Notes: generated by a model not told the origin, from the sequence alone. Counted from the stretch's first letter, positions 34,943 to 45,127 are shown. The stretch is DNA of 64,000 bases from Algoriella xinjiangensis (GCF_900115015.1 NZ_FOUZ01000014.1:36445-100444); one strand, 5' to 3'. A program made the numbers and translations.

Positions 34943-37630
34943 ATGGCCAAATTCATCGAAAGTGTTGTAACTGATTTACTAGAAAAACAAACAAATTTTC
35001 TTAATACAACGCTGATTTTACCAGGAAAACGTCCAATGTTATTTTTCAGAGAAGAATTTCAGCGTCAAGCTAAAAATATCATTCTGCCACAAATGAAAAG
35101 TATCGAAGAATTAATGAGCGATCTTTCTGGTTTAGAAATTATTTCTGGAATTAATTTATGGTTCAAAGCTTATCAAGCCTATAAAAAAGTTGTTACAAAA
35201 CCCGATACTTTCGAAGAATTTATAAAATGGGGACCAACTGTTCTCAAAGATTTTGATGATATAGACGCTTCGTTAGAACCTGCAAATAAAATTTTAGATT
35301 ATTTGGTTTCCGTTGAGCGAATTAATCAATGGGGAGAAGGAAAAATTGAGATTGGTAAAAATGAAGTGATTCAAAATCATTTGACATTTTGGGGAATTGT
35401 TTCAAAGTTATATTTTCAATTACAACAAGATTTAATTGATGCAAAAGAAGGTTATGCAGGAATGGTTTTTCGCATTGCAAGCGAAAAAGTTAACGAAATA
35501 GTAGAAGATCGTTCGCAACATTATATTTTCGCAGGTTTTAATGCGTTGACTAAAGCCGAACAAGCTCTTATTTTTAGATTAGAAAAAGAAAATATTGCAA
35601 CGCTTTATTGGGATGTAGACCGTTATTATTACACTAATCCAAACCAAGAAGCAGGTTCTTTTCTAAGAAAATACAAAGAAAAAATAAAACCAATTAATTG
35701 GATTGTAGATGAGTTTTCAAAACCGAAAAACCTGAATACAATTGGTGTTGCAAAACAAGTTGGACAAGCAAAATATATTGCCGATTTAATTAAAAATCTA
35801 TCAGAAGAAGAAATTAAAAATACGGCTTTAATTTTGGCTGATGAAGCAATTTTACCAGCAATTTTAAACTCTTTACCCGATAATATTTCGCATCTAAATA
35901 TTTCGATGGGAATTCCGTTGCGTTCGGTTCCGTTAGCGCAATTTTTTAAATCAATTTTTGAGTTACAAATGAACCGAGAAAAACTAGGAAAAGGTTCATT
36001 ATTTTACTTCAAAAACGTTTTGCAAATACTCGAAAATAAAACATTATCACATTATAGTTCAGACGAAAGTCGAAAATTAATACACGATATTCGAACTCAA
36101 AATCGAATTTTTAATTCACCAAATTCGATACAATCTGCCTTAGGCGAATCAATTTTTAAGAGTTTATTTCAGATTCCGACCAATATCACGTCGTTTATTC
36201 ATCATTTAAAAGATTGGACGGATCAATTGCTTCATCATCCTGCGATGAATGATTTATTGACAAAAGAATATCTTTTCTATTTTAAGAAAGTTTTCAATCA
36301 ATTACACGAAAATCTGTTACAAGTTGATGATATCAAAGATTACAGAACCTTATTTTTATTGTATAATAAAATTGTACAATCAGAATCAGTTGCATTTATT
36401 GGAGAACCACTAAAAGGACTGCAATTAATGGGATTATTAGAAACAAGGTTGTTAAATTTTGATACCATAATCATGACTTCTGTTAACGATCAAATTTTGC
36501 CTTTGGGACGACAAAATAATACGTTTATACCGTATGATATTCGTAAACAGATGAAATTAAATACGTTTACCGAAAATGATTCTATTTATGCATATCACTT
36601 TTATCGATTAGTTCAACGCGCTAAAAATGCATATTTTGTATATGATACAGAAGCTGATGGAATGGGTACTGGAGAAAAATCGAGGTTTTTAGCGCAAATT
36701 AAATTTGAAAGTCAACATAAATTAAACGAAAGTTTTGCTGCTCCAAATTTCATCTCAAAACCGTTAAAAGAAATCATTGTTCCAAAAACAGATGAAACAA
36801 TGAAAAAATTATGGAGTTGGGCAGATTATGGTATTTCGCCTTCGTCACTTTCTACCTATTTGCGCAATCCATTGGATTTTTATGAACAACGCGTTTTTAA
36901 TGTCAAAGATGTTGAGGAAGCTGAAGAAACTGTAAGCGCGCGTACTTTAGGAAATATTGTACACGGCGCATTAGAAGATTTGTATTTGCCTTATTTAAGT
37001 AAAATTTTGACCGAAAATGATTTCAAAATCATCGAAAAAAGTAAAAATAATGCGTTGCAAGAGCATTTTAGAAAAGAATATAAAGATGGACATTTAGATA
37101 AAGGTCCTAATTATTTGATTTATAAAATTGCTGAACGAATTGTTGATGGTGTTTTAACAAAAGATGCTAAAACAGCAAAAGAAAATGAGTTTATAATTCG
37201 TGCATTAGAAAGTAAACATGAAGTAGATTTTCCGCTTACAAATGGTAAAACTGTCAAATTAAGAGGAATTATTGACCGCATTGATTCGGTAAATAATCAA
37301 TTAAGAATTATTGATTATAAAACTGGTTTTGCCAAAGATATTTCGGTAAAAACGGAAGAAATAGAAGTTGTTTATCAAAAAGAAGATAAAGCAAAACAAT
37401 TGCAATTGATTTTTTATGCACATTTATTTTATGGTGATATAAAATATCAAAATCAACCAATAGAATTGTGCATTTATCCTATAAAATTCCCGAATAAAGA
37501 GCTGATTAAATTGTCGGTAGATAAAAATACGACCATCGATTATTCGATTGTAGAAAATTCTACCATTCCAATGGCATTATTGATTGAGGAAATTTTGAAT
37601 CAAGAAATACCATTTAAACAACTTGATTAG
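34943..37630 (+). CDS. PD-(D/E)XK nuclease, AddB-like
   Basis: An 895-residue protein of the AddB/Rec-type: an inactivated helicase-like N-terminal region (TLILPGKRPMLFFREEF, with no Walker A GKT), then a C-terminal PD-(D/E)XK nuclease domain. The nuclease residues lie in RGIIDRIDS and IIDYKTG at about 773-795. The segment that carries the first cluster cysteine in many AddB proteins reads SPSSLSTYLRNPLDFYEQ here, with Asn for Cys, so an Fe-S cluster is unlikely. It is probably part of a double-strand-break end-processing complex; an AddA helicase gene is not in this window. Confidence 0.85.
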   Translation: MAKFIESVVTDLLEKQTNFLNTTLILPGKRPMLFFREEFQRQAKNIILPQMKSIEELMSDLSGLEIISGINLWFKAYQAYKKVVTKPDTFEEFIKWGPTVLKDFDDIDASLEPANKILDYLVSVERINQWGEGKIEIGKNEVIQNHLTFWGIVSKLYFQLQQDLIDAKEGYAGMVFRIASEKVNEIVEDRSQHYIFAGFNALTKAEQALIFRLEKENIATLYWDVDRYYYTNPNQEAGSFLRKYKEKIKPINWIVDEFSKPKNLNTIGVAKQVGQAKYIADLIKNLSEEEIKNTALILADEAILPAILNSLPDNISHLNISMGIPLRSVPLAQFFKSIFELQMNREKLGKGSLFYFKNVLQILENKTLSHYSSDESRKLIHDIRTQNRIFNSPNSIQSALGESIFKSLFQIPTNITSFIHHLKDWTDQLLHHPAMNDLLTKEYLFYFKKVFNQLHENLLQVDDIKDYRTLFLLYNKIVQSESVAFIGEPLKGLQLMGLLETRLLNFDTIIMTSVNDQILPLGRQNNTFIPYDIRKQMKLNTFTENDSIYAYHFYRLVQRAKNAYFVYDTEADGMGTGEKSRFLAQIKFESQHKLNESFAAPNFISKPLKEIIVPKTDETMKKLWSWADYGISPSSLSTYLRNPLDFYEQRVFNVKDVEEAEETVSARTLGNIVHGALEDLYLPYLSKILTENDFKIIEKSKNNALQEHFRKEYKDGHLDKGPNYLIYKIAERIVDGVLTKDAKTAKENEFIIRALESKHEVDFPLTNGKTVKLRGIIDRIDSVNNQLRIIDYKTGFAKDISVKTEEIEVVYQKEDKAKQLQLIFYAHLFYGDIKYQNQPIELCIYPIKFPNKELIKLSVDKNTTIDYSIVENSTIPMALLIEEILNQEIPFKQLD

Positions 37631-37740
37631 TAAGATGTACACCGAAAAAAAACAGACCACAAACAGCAGATAATTAACGCTTTATAGTTTGACTGGTGTA
37701 TTAATGTCTTTTAAATCTTAATAGTTTATTAAAAAAATAG

Positions 37741-37748
37741 TAGTTTTG
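37741..37748 (+). promoter_or_regulatory. -7 box of the dicarboxylate symporter gene
   Basis: TAGTTTTG matches TAnnTTTG, 20 bases before the ATG at 37769. A -33 element is not clear. Confidence 0.45.
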
Positions 37749-37768
37749 GAAAAGTTTAAAATCGTATA

Positions 37769-39037
37769 ATGAAAAACAACAAACTTTTTGTAGCAATTAT
37801 CGTTGCACTTATTATAGGTGTAGCACTTGGTGGCTATGTGCACTACAATACCTCTCCAGAATTTATTAAATCGTTTTCGACGAATATAAAACTCTTAGGT
37901 ACAATTTTTATTCGTTTAATACAAATGATTATTGCGCCATTAGTCTTCTCAACTTTAGTAGTTGGTATTGCTAAAATGGGTGATATGAAAATGGTAGGTC
38001 GTGTTGGTGGACGCGCTTTAGGTTGGTTTCTTACAGCATCTTTAACTTCTTTAGTTATTGGATGTATTGTTGTAAATATTATGAAACCTGGTGAAGGCTT
38101 AAACATTGAAATGGACGCAAGTTCTGCTCAAGATTTATTAAAAAATCAAGCATCACTTACTTTAGAACACTTTGTAAATCACATGATTCCAAAGTCTGTT
38201 TTTGAAGCATTTTCTACGAATGAAATTTTACAAATTGTTGTATTCTCTATCTTTTTTGGAGTAGCATTAGCTGCATACGGAAAACAAGGAGAAATGATTA
38301 CGAAAGCATTAGACAAAATTTCGCATGTTGTATTAATTATGGTTGGTTACGTTATGTGGACTGCGCCATTAGGAGTTTTAGGAACAATTTCTGCTGCTGT
38401 TGCAACTTACGGATTTGGTATTTTTGCCTTATATGTAAAATATTTAGTAGCCTTTGTACTTGGTATTTTATTACTTTGGATTGTACTTTGTTTGGTTGGA
38501 TATTTAATCTTAGGAAAAAGATTATTCGACTTATTACGTCACATAAAAGCACCATTATTAATCGCTTTTTCTACAACTTCGTCAGAAGCAGTTTTCCCTA
38601 AATTAGTAGAAGAATTAGAAAAATTTGGCGCTCAACCAAAAATTATTTCATTTACATTACCGCTCGGTTATTCGTTTAACTTAGATGGATCGATGATGTA
38701 CATGACCTTTGCCTCATTATTTATTGCGCAAGTTTACGGTATACACATGCCAATAGAAAAGCAAATATTAATGTTGTTGGTATTAATGTTAACCTCAAAA
38801 GGTGTTGCAGGTGTACCACGCGCTTCTCTAATTGTAGTTGTTGCAACTTGTTCTATGTTTGGTATTCCACCAGAAGGAATCGCTTTAATCTTACCTATTG
38901 ACCATTTCTGTGATATGGCACGTTCTATGACAAATGTTTTAGGAAATGCATTATCTACAGTTGCAGTTGACAAATGGGAAGGACACATTGCTGTAGAGCA
39001 AGAATATACGCACGATGATGATCATCACAAAGCATAA
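37769..39037 (+). CDS. Dicarboxylate/amino acid:cation symporter (DAACS family)
   Basis: A 422-residue inner-membrane transporter with eight membrane helices and the re-entrant loops of the GltP/DctA family. Hallmarks are the serine-rich STTSSEAVFPK loop, the NLDGSMMYM motif in helix 7, and KGVAGVPRASLIV in the second hairpin. It imports glutamate, aspartate or C4-dicarboxylates using Na+ or H+; the specific substrate cannot be read. It is monocistronic with its own terminator. Confidence 0.93.
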   Translation: MKNNKLFVAIIVALIIGVALGGYVHYNTSPEFIKSFSTNIKLLGTIFIRLIQMIIAPLVFSTLVVGIAKMGDMKMVGRVGGRALGWFLTASLTSLVIGCIVVNIMKPGEGLNIEMDASSAQDLLKNQASLTLEHFVNHMIPKSVFEAFSTNEILQIVVFSIFFGVALAAYGKQGEMITKALDKISHVVLIMVGYVMWTAPLGVLGTISAAVATYGFGIFALYVKYLVAFVLGILLLWIVLCLVGYLILGKRLFDLLRHIKAPLLIAFSTTSSEAVFPKLVEELEKFGAQPKIISFTLPLGYSFNLDGSMMYMTFASLFIAQVYGIHMPIEKQILMLLVLMLTSKGVAGVPRASLIVVVATCSMFGIPPEGIALILPIDHFCDMARSMTNVLGNALSTVAVDKWEGHIAVEQEYTHDDDHHKA

Positions 39038-39052
39038 AACTTTATAAAATAA

Positions 39053-39090
39053 AATTAAAAAAGCGACCAAAATTGGTCGCTTTTTTAATT
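39053..39090. terminator. Terminator, symporter versus GNAT-like gene
   Basis: Perfect 18-bp stem (AATTAAAAAAGCGACCAA and its complement) with a 2-nt loop; serves both convergent genes. Confidence 0.95.
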
Positions 39091-39108
39091 TATGAGATTC
39101 AATAGATT

Positions 39109-39426
39109 CTATAACTCATTGTATTTTACAAAAGACGAATCTACAATTCTTTTCCATTCAGGATGTCTTTTGATGTATGCAAAAACATAAGGACAATACG
39201 GAAACAAACTATTTTTATGTTCTTCTAAATAAACCAATGTTTTTTCTACCAAAGCAGCAGCAATTCCTTTACCAGCCAATTCTTCTGGCACTTCGGTATG
39301 GATTAATTTTATTGCTTCTCCTTCTTGCTTATAATCTATAAAAGCAATATATCCGTCAACTGTTAACTCAAAACGAGCAGTTTTTTCATTTTTAATGACT
39401 TCTAATGTAATTAATTCTTCGTTCAT
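39109..39426 (-). CDS. GNAT-type N-acetyltransferase, short (YjdJ-like)
   Basis: A 105-residue protein matching the short GNAT family (PF14542-type): strands around KTARFELTVDGYIAFIDY, the acetyl-CoA loop in PEELAGKGIAAALVEK, and the C-terminal FPYCPYVFAYIKRHPEW. Such small enzymes are not assigned to specific substrates. It ends just before the shared terminator and appears monocistronic. Confidence 0.85.
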   Translation of the reverse strand: MNEELITLEVIKNEKTARFELTVDGYIAFIDYKQEGEAIKLIHTEVPEELAGKGIAAALVEKTLVYLEEHKNSLFPYCPYVFAYIKRHPEWKRIVDSSFVKYNEL

Positions 39427-39535
39427 TTTACTCTATTTTTGTTGGATTATTTTAACTCAAATTTCGAACAAAACAAATTAATATTCATTAACCTACATCA
39501 AAAAAAGCAACCAAAAATTGATTGCTTTTTATTAT

Positions 39536-40774
39536 TTATACCGTTGTACTTTTCAATTCTATTACCGTAATTTCTGGCCAAACACCTACTCTACCAGGAT
39601 AAAAATGATAACCAAAACCTCTGTTTACATTAATTATTCTTCCTTCGTATGCATAAAAACCTGCCCATTGCGGATACACATATTGCGCAGGACTCCATCT
39701 AAAACCTATACTCGGAACTTCAATTCCTAATTGCATACCGTGTGTATGTCCAGAAAGCGTCAAATCGTAATGTTTCTTATCTTTCTTTACAATTTCATCC
39801 CAATGCGAAGGATCATGTGACATTAATATTTTAAAATCTCTAAAATCAACTCCAACAGAAGCTTTATCAATATCACCTAATTTCTTGAAACGTGTTCCCC
39901 AATTCTGAACACCAACTAACGAAATTTTTTCACCATTTTTTTCGATAAAACGATTTTCATTCAATAAAAGTTCCATTCCAATTTTAGGAAAAATAGCTTT
40001 TATTTTCTCAAAATTTTCTTGTTTATCTTCTTCTGATTTCCAATCCGAATATTCACCATAATCATGATTTCCCAAAACAGCAAAATTACCATAAGGTGCT
40101 TTTTTTATCTTAGAAAAAACATCATACCATTTGTCCATTTCCCAATAAAAATTATTGACAATATCTCCCGTAAAAAGCAAAATATCAAACTCTTGCTCAT
40201 TTATCAAATCAATTGCATATTCAATTTTTTCGCGATTATCTAAACTACCCGAATGAATATCAGTAATGTGTAGAATTTTAAAACCGTCAAATGATTTTGG
40301 TAAACGATCAAAAACTAATTTTTTCTTGATTACTTTAAAGTTATACTTTCCTAAGGTCATTCCATAAATCAAACTAAAAAATGGAACAGCCGCAACTGCT
40401 AAACCAGAAATCATTACAAATTTTCTTCGCGAAGGCAAATAAGTATTTTCTGATGTTTGATGATTTGTTGTACGATTAAATAACCAACCAAATCCTCTAA
40501 AAATATCTTGAATTAAAAAGAAAACAAGTAAAATTAATCTCGGAAAACCAAAAAGCATAAACAAACCAACACTCCACATTGTGGTTTGTGTTTGTCCTAC
40601 ATTTCGGTCAAAAAATACCATATTATAGCCTAAATTAGCCAAAACTAAGGCAAATAAAATGACATTTAAGATTAAGAAAAACTTATTTTTTATAAACTTT
40701 TTAAAGTTAAAATAAAGGTAGATTTCAAGAAATATTGAAATAATTATTAGCGTAATAACACTGCTTGCAAACAT
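39536..40774 (-). CDS. Membrane-bound metallophosphoesterase (YkuE-like), paralogue 1
   Basis: A 412-residue protein with four or five N-terminal helices (within residues 1-140) followed by a calcineurin-type phosphoesterase domain. Metal-ligand motifs are all present: DIHSG, GDIVNN, GNHDYGE and GHTHGMQLG, with LMSHDPSHWD in between. Related proteins hydrolyse lipid-linked pyrophosphates such as UDP-diacylglucosamine. A close paralogue lies at 48270 on the same strand, sharing most of the domain and the distinctive SHDPSHWD and RGFGYH motifs. Confidence 0.9.
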   Translation of the reverse strand: MFASSVITLIIISIFLEIYLYFNFKKFIKNKFFLILNVILFALVLANLGYNMVFFDRNVGQTQTTMWSVGLFMLFGFPRLILLVFFLIQDIFRGFGWLFNRTTNHQTSENTYLPSRRKFVMISGLAVAAVPFFSLIYGMTLGKYNFKVIKKKLVFDRLPKSFDGFKILHITDIHSGSLDNREKIEYAIDLINEQEFDILLFTGDIVNNFYWEMDKWYDVFSKIKKAPYGNFAVLGNHDYGEYSDWKSEEDKQENFEKIKAIFPKIGMELLLNENRFIEKNGEKISLVGVQNWGTRFKKLGDIDKASVGVDFRDFKILMSHDPSHWDEIVKKDKKHYDLTLSGHTHGMQLGIEVPSIGFRWSPAQYVYPQWAGFYAYEGRIINVNRGFGYHFYPGRVGVWPEITVIELKSTTV

Positions 40775-40846
40775 AGTTTGAATTGATTTTGAACAAAATT
40801 AAAATAATTCTTAACATAAGTTGCTTTTCTGTAAATTCTTAACAGA

Positions 40847-40858
40847 TTATTATAATAA
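40847..40858. promoter_or_regulatory. 12-bp AT palindrome upstream of the CobW-type gene
   Basis: TTATTATAATAA is a perfect palindrome about 40 bases before the -7 box. It could be an operator (for example a Zur- or Fur-like site) or simply AT-rich background. Confidence 0.3.
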
Positions 40859-40898
40859 TTATAGCGCATACAAAACTATATTTTGAGTTAGAATAACG

Positions 40899-40906
40899 TA
40901 ACTTTG
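40899..40906 (+). promoter_or_regulatory. -7 box of the CobW-type gene
   Basis: TAACTTTG, a perfect TAnnTTTG match, 24 bases before the ATG. A -33 TTG at the right distance is not obvious. Confidence 0.55.
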
Positions 40907-40929
40907 TAAACATTTTTAAGCAAAAAATT

Positions 40930-42180
40930 ATGGAAAAAAGACTACCAGTAACGGTACTTTCTGGATTTCTTGGAAGCGGAAAAACGACACTTCTTAATCA
41001 TATATTACACAATAAAAAAGGTTTAAAAGTTGCTGTTATCGTTAACGATATGGGCGCTGTAAATATCGATGCACAAATGATTGCGCGCGAAAATAACCTT
41101 ATTCAAACCGATGAAAAATTAATCGAATTAAGCAACGGTTGCGTTTGTTGCGAATTGCGTGAAGATTTAATTATCGAGATAGAAAAATTAGCAAAATCAG
41201 GCAAATACGATTATTTAGTGATTGAAAGTTCTGGAATTTCAGATCCTGGACCAATTGCGCAATCATTGGATTTTGTTTCGCCTGATGGTAAAATTGATCT
41301 TCCAAAATATGCGCGTTTAGACACATTGGTAACTGTGGTTGATACCTTAAATTTCTTTCAGAATTTAGGAACAGATGAAAATGTTTTTGATCGTGGATAT
41401 AGCAAAAATAATGAAGATGATCGCCCGATTGTTAATCTTTTAATTGATCAAATTGAGTTTTCGAATGTTATTATTTTGAATAAAATGGATTTGATTGATG
41501 AAGAAGCGTTAATCAATATTGAGGCATTTGTGAGAAAACTTAATCCAACGGCAAAAATAATTCCGGCAAGTTTTTCTCACATCGAATTAAATGAGATTTT
41601 AAATACAAATCTTTTTGATTTTGAGAAAATACAAGACATGGATGCTTGGGTAAAATTATTGGAAGAACAAGAAAAAGAAGCGCATCATCATGAGCATCAC
41701 CACGAACATAATCATGAATGTGGAGCAAATTGTACACACGAGCATCACGATCATTTAGAAGAAAAATATGGAATGACTTCTTTTGTGTATCGTCAACAAA
41801 TTCCATTTCATGCAGAGCGTTTTTTAACGTATATGAACGATGATTTTCCTGCAACTGTTTACCGTTCTAAAGGTTTATTTTGGTTGGCGAATCGTCCTGA
41901 TGAAGCAATATTTTTAAGTCAAGCTGGTGGTAGTATTCGTATTGATCCTGCTGGCGCTTGGTGGTGTTCTATGCCTTTTAAAGAAAGAATTCAGTTTGCG
42001 GCTTATCAAGTTAATCAAAAGCAAATTGATGAAAAATGGTCAAAAGAATGGGGTGATCGTATTATAGAAATCGTATTTATTGGTCAAGGAATTGATAAAG
42101 AAAAAATAACTGCAGAATTAAATGCATGTTTGTTAAATGAGCAAGAAATTGCAGAATGGCAACAAAAGCACAATAATTAA
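40930..42180 (+). CDS. CobW/ZigA-family GTPase, zinc metallochaperone-like
   Basis: A 416-residue G3E GTPase. The P-loop is [13 protein letters not shown] (about 12-24), the family metal motif is CVCC in [11 protein letters not shown], and the C-terminal CobW_C domain follows (about 285-395). Between them is a histidine-rich tract (about 254-282) with [11 protein letters not shown], suited to binding Zn2+. Members deliver zinc or cobalt to client enzymes, usually under zinc limitation. No zinc-uptake genes surround it; its regulation is suggested only by a palindrome upstream. Confidence 0.93.
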   Translation: MEKRLPVTVLSGFLGSGKTTLLNHILHNKKGLKVAVIVNDMGAVNIDAQMIARENNLIQTDEKLIELSNGCVCCELREDLIIEIEKLAKSGKYDYLVIESSGISDPGPIAQSLDFVSPDGKIDLPKYARLDTLVTVVDTLNFFQNLGTDENVFDRGYSKNNEDDRPIVNLLIDQIEFSNVIILNKMDLIDEEALINIEAFVRKLNPTAKIIPASFSHIELNEILNTNLFDFEKIQDMDAWVKLLEEQEKEAHHHEHHHEHNHECGANCTHEHHDHLEEKYGMTSFVYRQQIPFHAERFLTYMNDDFPATVYRSKGLFWLANRPDEAIFLSQAGGSIRIDPAGAWWCSMPFKERIQFAAYQVNQKQIDEKWSKEWGDRIIEIVFIGQGIDKEKITAELNACLLNEQEIAEWQQKHNN

Positions 42181-42190
42181 GCAATAAATT

Positions 42191-42233
42191 AAAATAAGAA
42201 AAGGCTTCCAAATTGGAAGCCTTTTCTTATTTT
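42191..42233. terminator. Terminator after the CobW-type gene, overlapping the next CDS end
   Basis: Perfect 21-bp stem with a single-base loop around GGCTTCCAA. Its right arm (to 42233) covers the last codons and stop of the convergent lipoprotein gene. Confidence 0.95.
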
Positions 42234-42643
42234 CTATACAATATAAATTTATTTTCGCCTTTATTATCTTTATACAAATGTCCATCATCGTTCAGCAAAC
42301 TAAGATTTCCATTTTCCTCTAAAAATCGATATGCAGAAGCATCTGTACCATAAACTACATAAAAATTACCATCTGTAATCCAAGTTCCTTCCTGTATTTC
42401 TATCGGTTTTTCGCCTACACGATCTATTTTTACAACATAGGTATTATCCTTGTAAAAACTAAATGTATAAATGGTCGAATCTTTATTATTTAGCGTAATT
42501 ATTCCTTCGTATTTACTCAAAAGATTATTTTCGTTTTTTGAAAAACCAGAATTATTAATTATTTCAAATTTTGCAACTGGATCTTTATAACTACAACTTA
42601 ATAGCAACAAAGAAAATATAATGGTAGGTAGAAAAGATTTCAT
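42227..42643 (-). CDS. Hypothetical lipoprotein (small, lipocalin-like strands)
   Basis: A 138-residue protein with leader and lipobox Cys at about residue 17 (LLLLSCSYKD). The mature part is beta-rich (GIITLNNKDSTIYTFSFY; EIQEGTWITDGNFYVVYG), similar to META/lipocalin-like fold proteins of unknown role. Its last codons lie within the shared terminator hairpin, an arrangement that reduces spare DNA but is not evidence of function. Gene family not identified. Confidence 0.75.
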   Translation of the reverse strand: MKSFLPTIIFSLLLLSCSYKDPVAKFEIINNSGFSKNENNLLSKYEGIITLNNKDSTIYTFSFYKDNTYVVKIDRVGEKPIEIQEGTWITDGNFYVVYGTDASAYRFLEENGNLSLLNDDGHLYKDNKGENKFILYRK

Positions 42644-42691
42644 TTTAAAAGAATTACTCAGAATTCTTAAATCAAGTTACGTACCAAAATA

Positions 42692-43699
42692 TTAAATTTT
42701 CTGTTTTTTATTAAATGAATACATCAAATAGAAAAAGAATGGTAAAATAAATACCGAACCTAATAACAATGCCCATCCTAACATATTTATCGTACTTATT
42801 GCACCAATGTCTCTGATTAACGATAATGTAGAGCCATCTTTGAACAATACTAGATTAGGAAAATGCGAATATGAAACGGCAAATAATATCATCATAACAA
42901 TCAAAGCTGCATATACTTTTGTAAAACTATCTTTTCCTTTTCTTAAATCTTTAATTAAAAGTAGAATCGAAATTGTAGCTAAGCCAACGGCTATAAATCC
43001 ATAAATTTCAGAAGTAATCCAATCAAATAATGGAATGTTTTTCCAGATTGAAACGATAAAAACAATTGCTCCTCCAACAAAAATTAATCCTGTATAAATT
43101 TGAGCTCTTTTTCTTAATTTAACTTTGTCTTCTTCTTTTTTAACCGATTGAATTGAATAAACCGAAGCCAAAAATGCACAAATAATTACCGTAAATATTC
43201 CGACAGAAACGTTAAACCAACTTAACCACGAATAAATATAAGCATCCAAAAAAGTTGTTGCATTATTATCTATACTTCCAGAAACTAGCGAACCTGCAAT
43301 AATTCCTAAAAACAAAGGCGTTACAACACTAGAATAGGTAAAAATAACCGCATATAATTTGTGCCATTCATCTTTTATAACATCATAATTTCGGAATGTA
43401 AAAGATGTTCCGCGCGCAATAATTCCCAATAACATCAAGACCAACGGAATATGTAAATAATTGGAAACTTGGGCATACATTTTCGGAAAACCAACAAATA
43501 AAATAACAATCGCGATAATTAACCACATGTGATTGGCTTCCCAAATTGGACCAATTGAATTGTACATTATTTTTCGAGTTCGCTCTTTAAAATCCTTTTT
43601 AGAAAATAATTCGACAATTCCAGCTCCAAAATCAGCTCCACCTAAAATTAAATATAAACAAGTCGAAACCCATAAAAAGGCTGTTACAACGTAAATCAT
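42692..43699 (-). CDS. cydB: Cytochrome bd ubiquinol/menaquinol oxidase subunit II
   Basis: A 335-residue integral membrane protein with about nine helices. The typical CydB features include the N-terminal FLWVSTCLYLILGGADFGAG, the GPIWEANHMWLI motif (about 50-62) and TFRNYDV in the loop before the next helix. It partners CydA to make a high-affinity terminal oxidase that works at low oxygen. The cydA gene lies two bases upstream, so the two are translated from one transcript. A third small subunit (CydX-like) is not seen. Confidence 0.95.
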   Translation of the reverse strand: MIYVVTAFLWVSTCLYLILGGADFGAGIVELFSKKDFKERTRKIMYNSIGPIWEANHMWLIIAIVILFVGFPKMYAQVSNYLHIPLVLMLLGIIARGTSFTFRNYDVIKDEWHKLYAVIFTYSSVVTPLFLGIIAGSLVSGSIDNNATTFLDAYIYSWLSWFNVSVGIFTVIICAFLASVYSIQSVKKEEDKVKLRKRAQIYTGLIFVGGAIVFIVSIWKNIPLFDWITSEIYGFIAVGLATISILLLIKDLRKGKDSFTKVYAALIVMMILFAVSYSHFPNLVLFKDGSTLSLIRDIGAISTINMLGWALLLGSVFILPFFFYLMYSFNKKQKI

Positions 43700-43701
43700 A
43701 A

Positions 43702-45039
43702 TTAATGTTTTTCTGGTTTATAATTTGGATCTTCGGTATCGTAAAGCTTTGCAACCATTTGTATTTGACGATTCATCAAGAAAACTAAAATAATTGAAAG
43801 CGTGATAAACACAAATGTAAAAATGTAAAATGAATATTGAATTCCTGGCATTGGCGTTATAGAATCTACAGTTCGCATGATACCATAAATAATCCAAGGT
43901 TGTCGTCCAACCTCAGTAACCGTCCAGCCTGCTTCTAAAGCAATATAACCGAAAGGTGTGGCAATCATAAACATTTTATAGAACCAGCGTTTAGACAGCC
44001 AATCTTTTTTAAAGAAATGCGCAATTAAAAAGATAACTGCAATTGCCATCATCAACATTCCAAATGCAATCATAATCTGAAATGCATAATGCACAATAGC
44101 TACTGGAGGCCATTCGTCCCGAGGAAATTCTTCTAAACCTTTTACTTCTGTATTAAAATCCGAATGAACTAAAAAGCTTAAAACTCCAGGAATTTTTAAA
44201 GCATAATCTAGCTTCATATTCTCCTCATCAGGAATACCTCCTAAAACAAAAGCTGCCGATTTTTCAGTCTTGAAATGTGCTTCCATCGCCGCCAACTTTA
44301 TTGGTTGACGTTCTGCAACTGATTTTGCCGAAACATCGCCACTTAATGGCGCTAACAAAGCCGCAACAATTGCCATAACAGCACTAATTTTAAAAGCTTC
44401 TTTATGAAAATTTACATTTTTACCTTTTAAAATTAAATAAGCGTGTAAACCAGCAACAGCAAATCCTGTGGCACAAAAAGCAGCAATTGTCATGTGTAAT
44501 GCTTGTGAAAACCACGCATCGTTAAACATTGCTTTTATTGGATCAATATTTAGATATTCGCCATTTACAAAATCAAAGCCAGTAGGCGAATTCATCCAAG
44601 CATTAGCTGCAACAACTAAAATACCTGAAGCTAATCCACTAATCCCTACTATAACACCACAAATCCAATGAAACCATTTATTAAACTTATCCCAACCATA
44701 CAGAAAAAATCCAAGCGCAATAGCTTCTATAAAAAAAGCGGTTCCTTCTAACGAAAAAGGCATACCGAAAATTGGTCCTGCATGTTCCATAAATTTAGGA
44801 AACAATAATCCTAACTCAAACGAAAGCATTGTACCAGAAACGGCTCCTGTTGCAAATAAAATTGCAACACCTTTGCTCCACGCTTTGGTTAATCCTTTGT
44901 AAATTTCTTTTTTGGTCGTGAGGTATTTGTAATGTGCAATCGCCATCATGAAAGGCATAACCATGCCCACACAAGAAAAAACTATGTGAAAGGCTAAGGA
45001 CATTGCCATTTGACTTCGCGCAGCAATAAAATCGTCCAT
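43702..45039 (-). CDS. cydA: Cytochrome bd oxidase subunit I
   Basis: A 445-residue membrane protein of about nine helices holding hemes b558, b595 and d. The N-terminal His ligand lies in SLAFHIVFSCVGM (about 14-26), the heme/quinol motif GRQPWIIYG is near 375, and the FFIEAIALGFFLYGWDKF helix is intact. The Q-loop is of the short type. A near-match promoter box (minus-strand TAACTTTA) lies about 25 bases before the start. It is followed directly by cydB. Confidence 0.95.
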   Translation of the reverse strand: MDDFIAARSQMAMSLAFHIVFSCVGMVMPFMMAIAHYKYLTTKKEIYKGLTKAWSKGVAILFATGAVSGTMLSFELGLLFPKFMEHAGPIFGMPFSLEGTAFFIEAIALGFFLYGWDKFNKWFHWICGVIVGISGLASGILVVAANAWMNSPTGFDFVNGEYLNIDPIKAMFNDAWFSQALHMTIAAFCATGFAVAGLHAYLILKGKNVNFHKEAFKISAVMAIVAALLAPLSGDVSAKSVAERQPIKLAAMEAHFKTEKSAAFVLGGIPDEENMKLDYALKIPGVLSFLVHSDFNTEVKGLEEFPRDEWPPVAIVHYAFQIMIAFGMLMMAIAVIFLIAHFFKKDWLSKRWFYKMFMIATPFGYIALEAGWTVTEVGRQPWIIYGIMRTVDSITPMPGIQYSFYIFTFVFITLSIILVFLMNRQIQMVAKLYDTEDPNYKPEKH

Positions 45040-45080
45040 AAGAAGTGTTTTAAAATTTTCTATGTTAAAGTTAGTGATTA

Positions 45081-45115
45081 AAAAAAGGCAACTCGAGATT
45101 GAGTTGCCTTTTTTT
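45081..45115. terminator. Terminator after the acyl-ACP desaturase gene
   Basis: 14-bp stem AAAAAAGGCAACTC/GAGTTGCCTTTTTT with a 6-nt loop, placed between the desaturase stop and cydA; on the minus strand it also has a T-run. Confidence 0.9.
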
Positions 45116-45127
45116 ATATGATATAAA

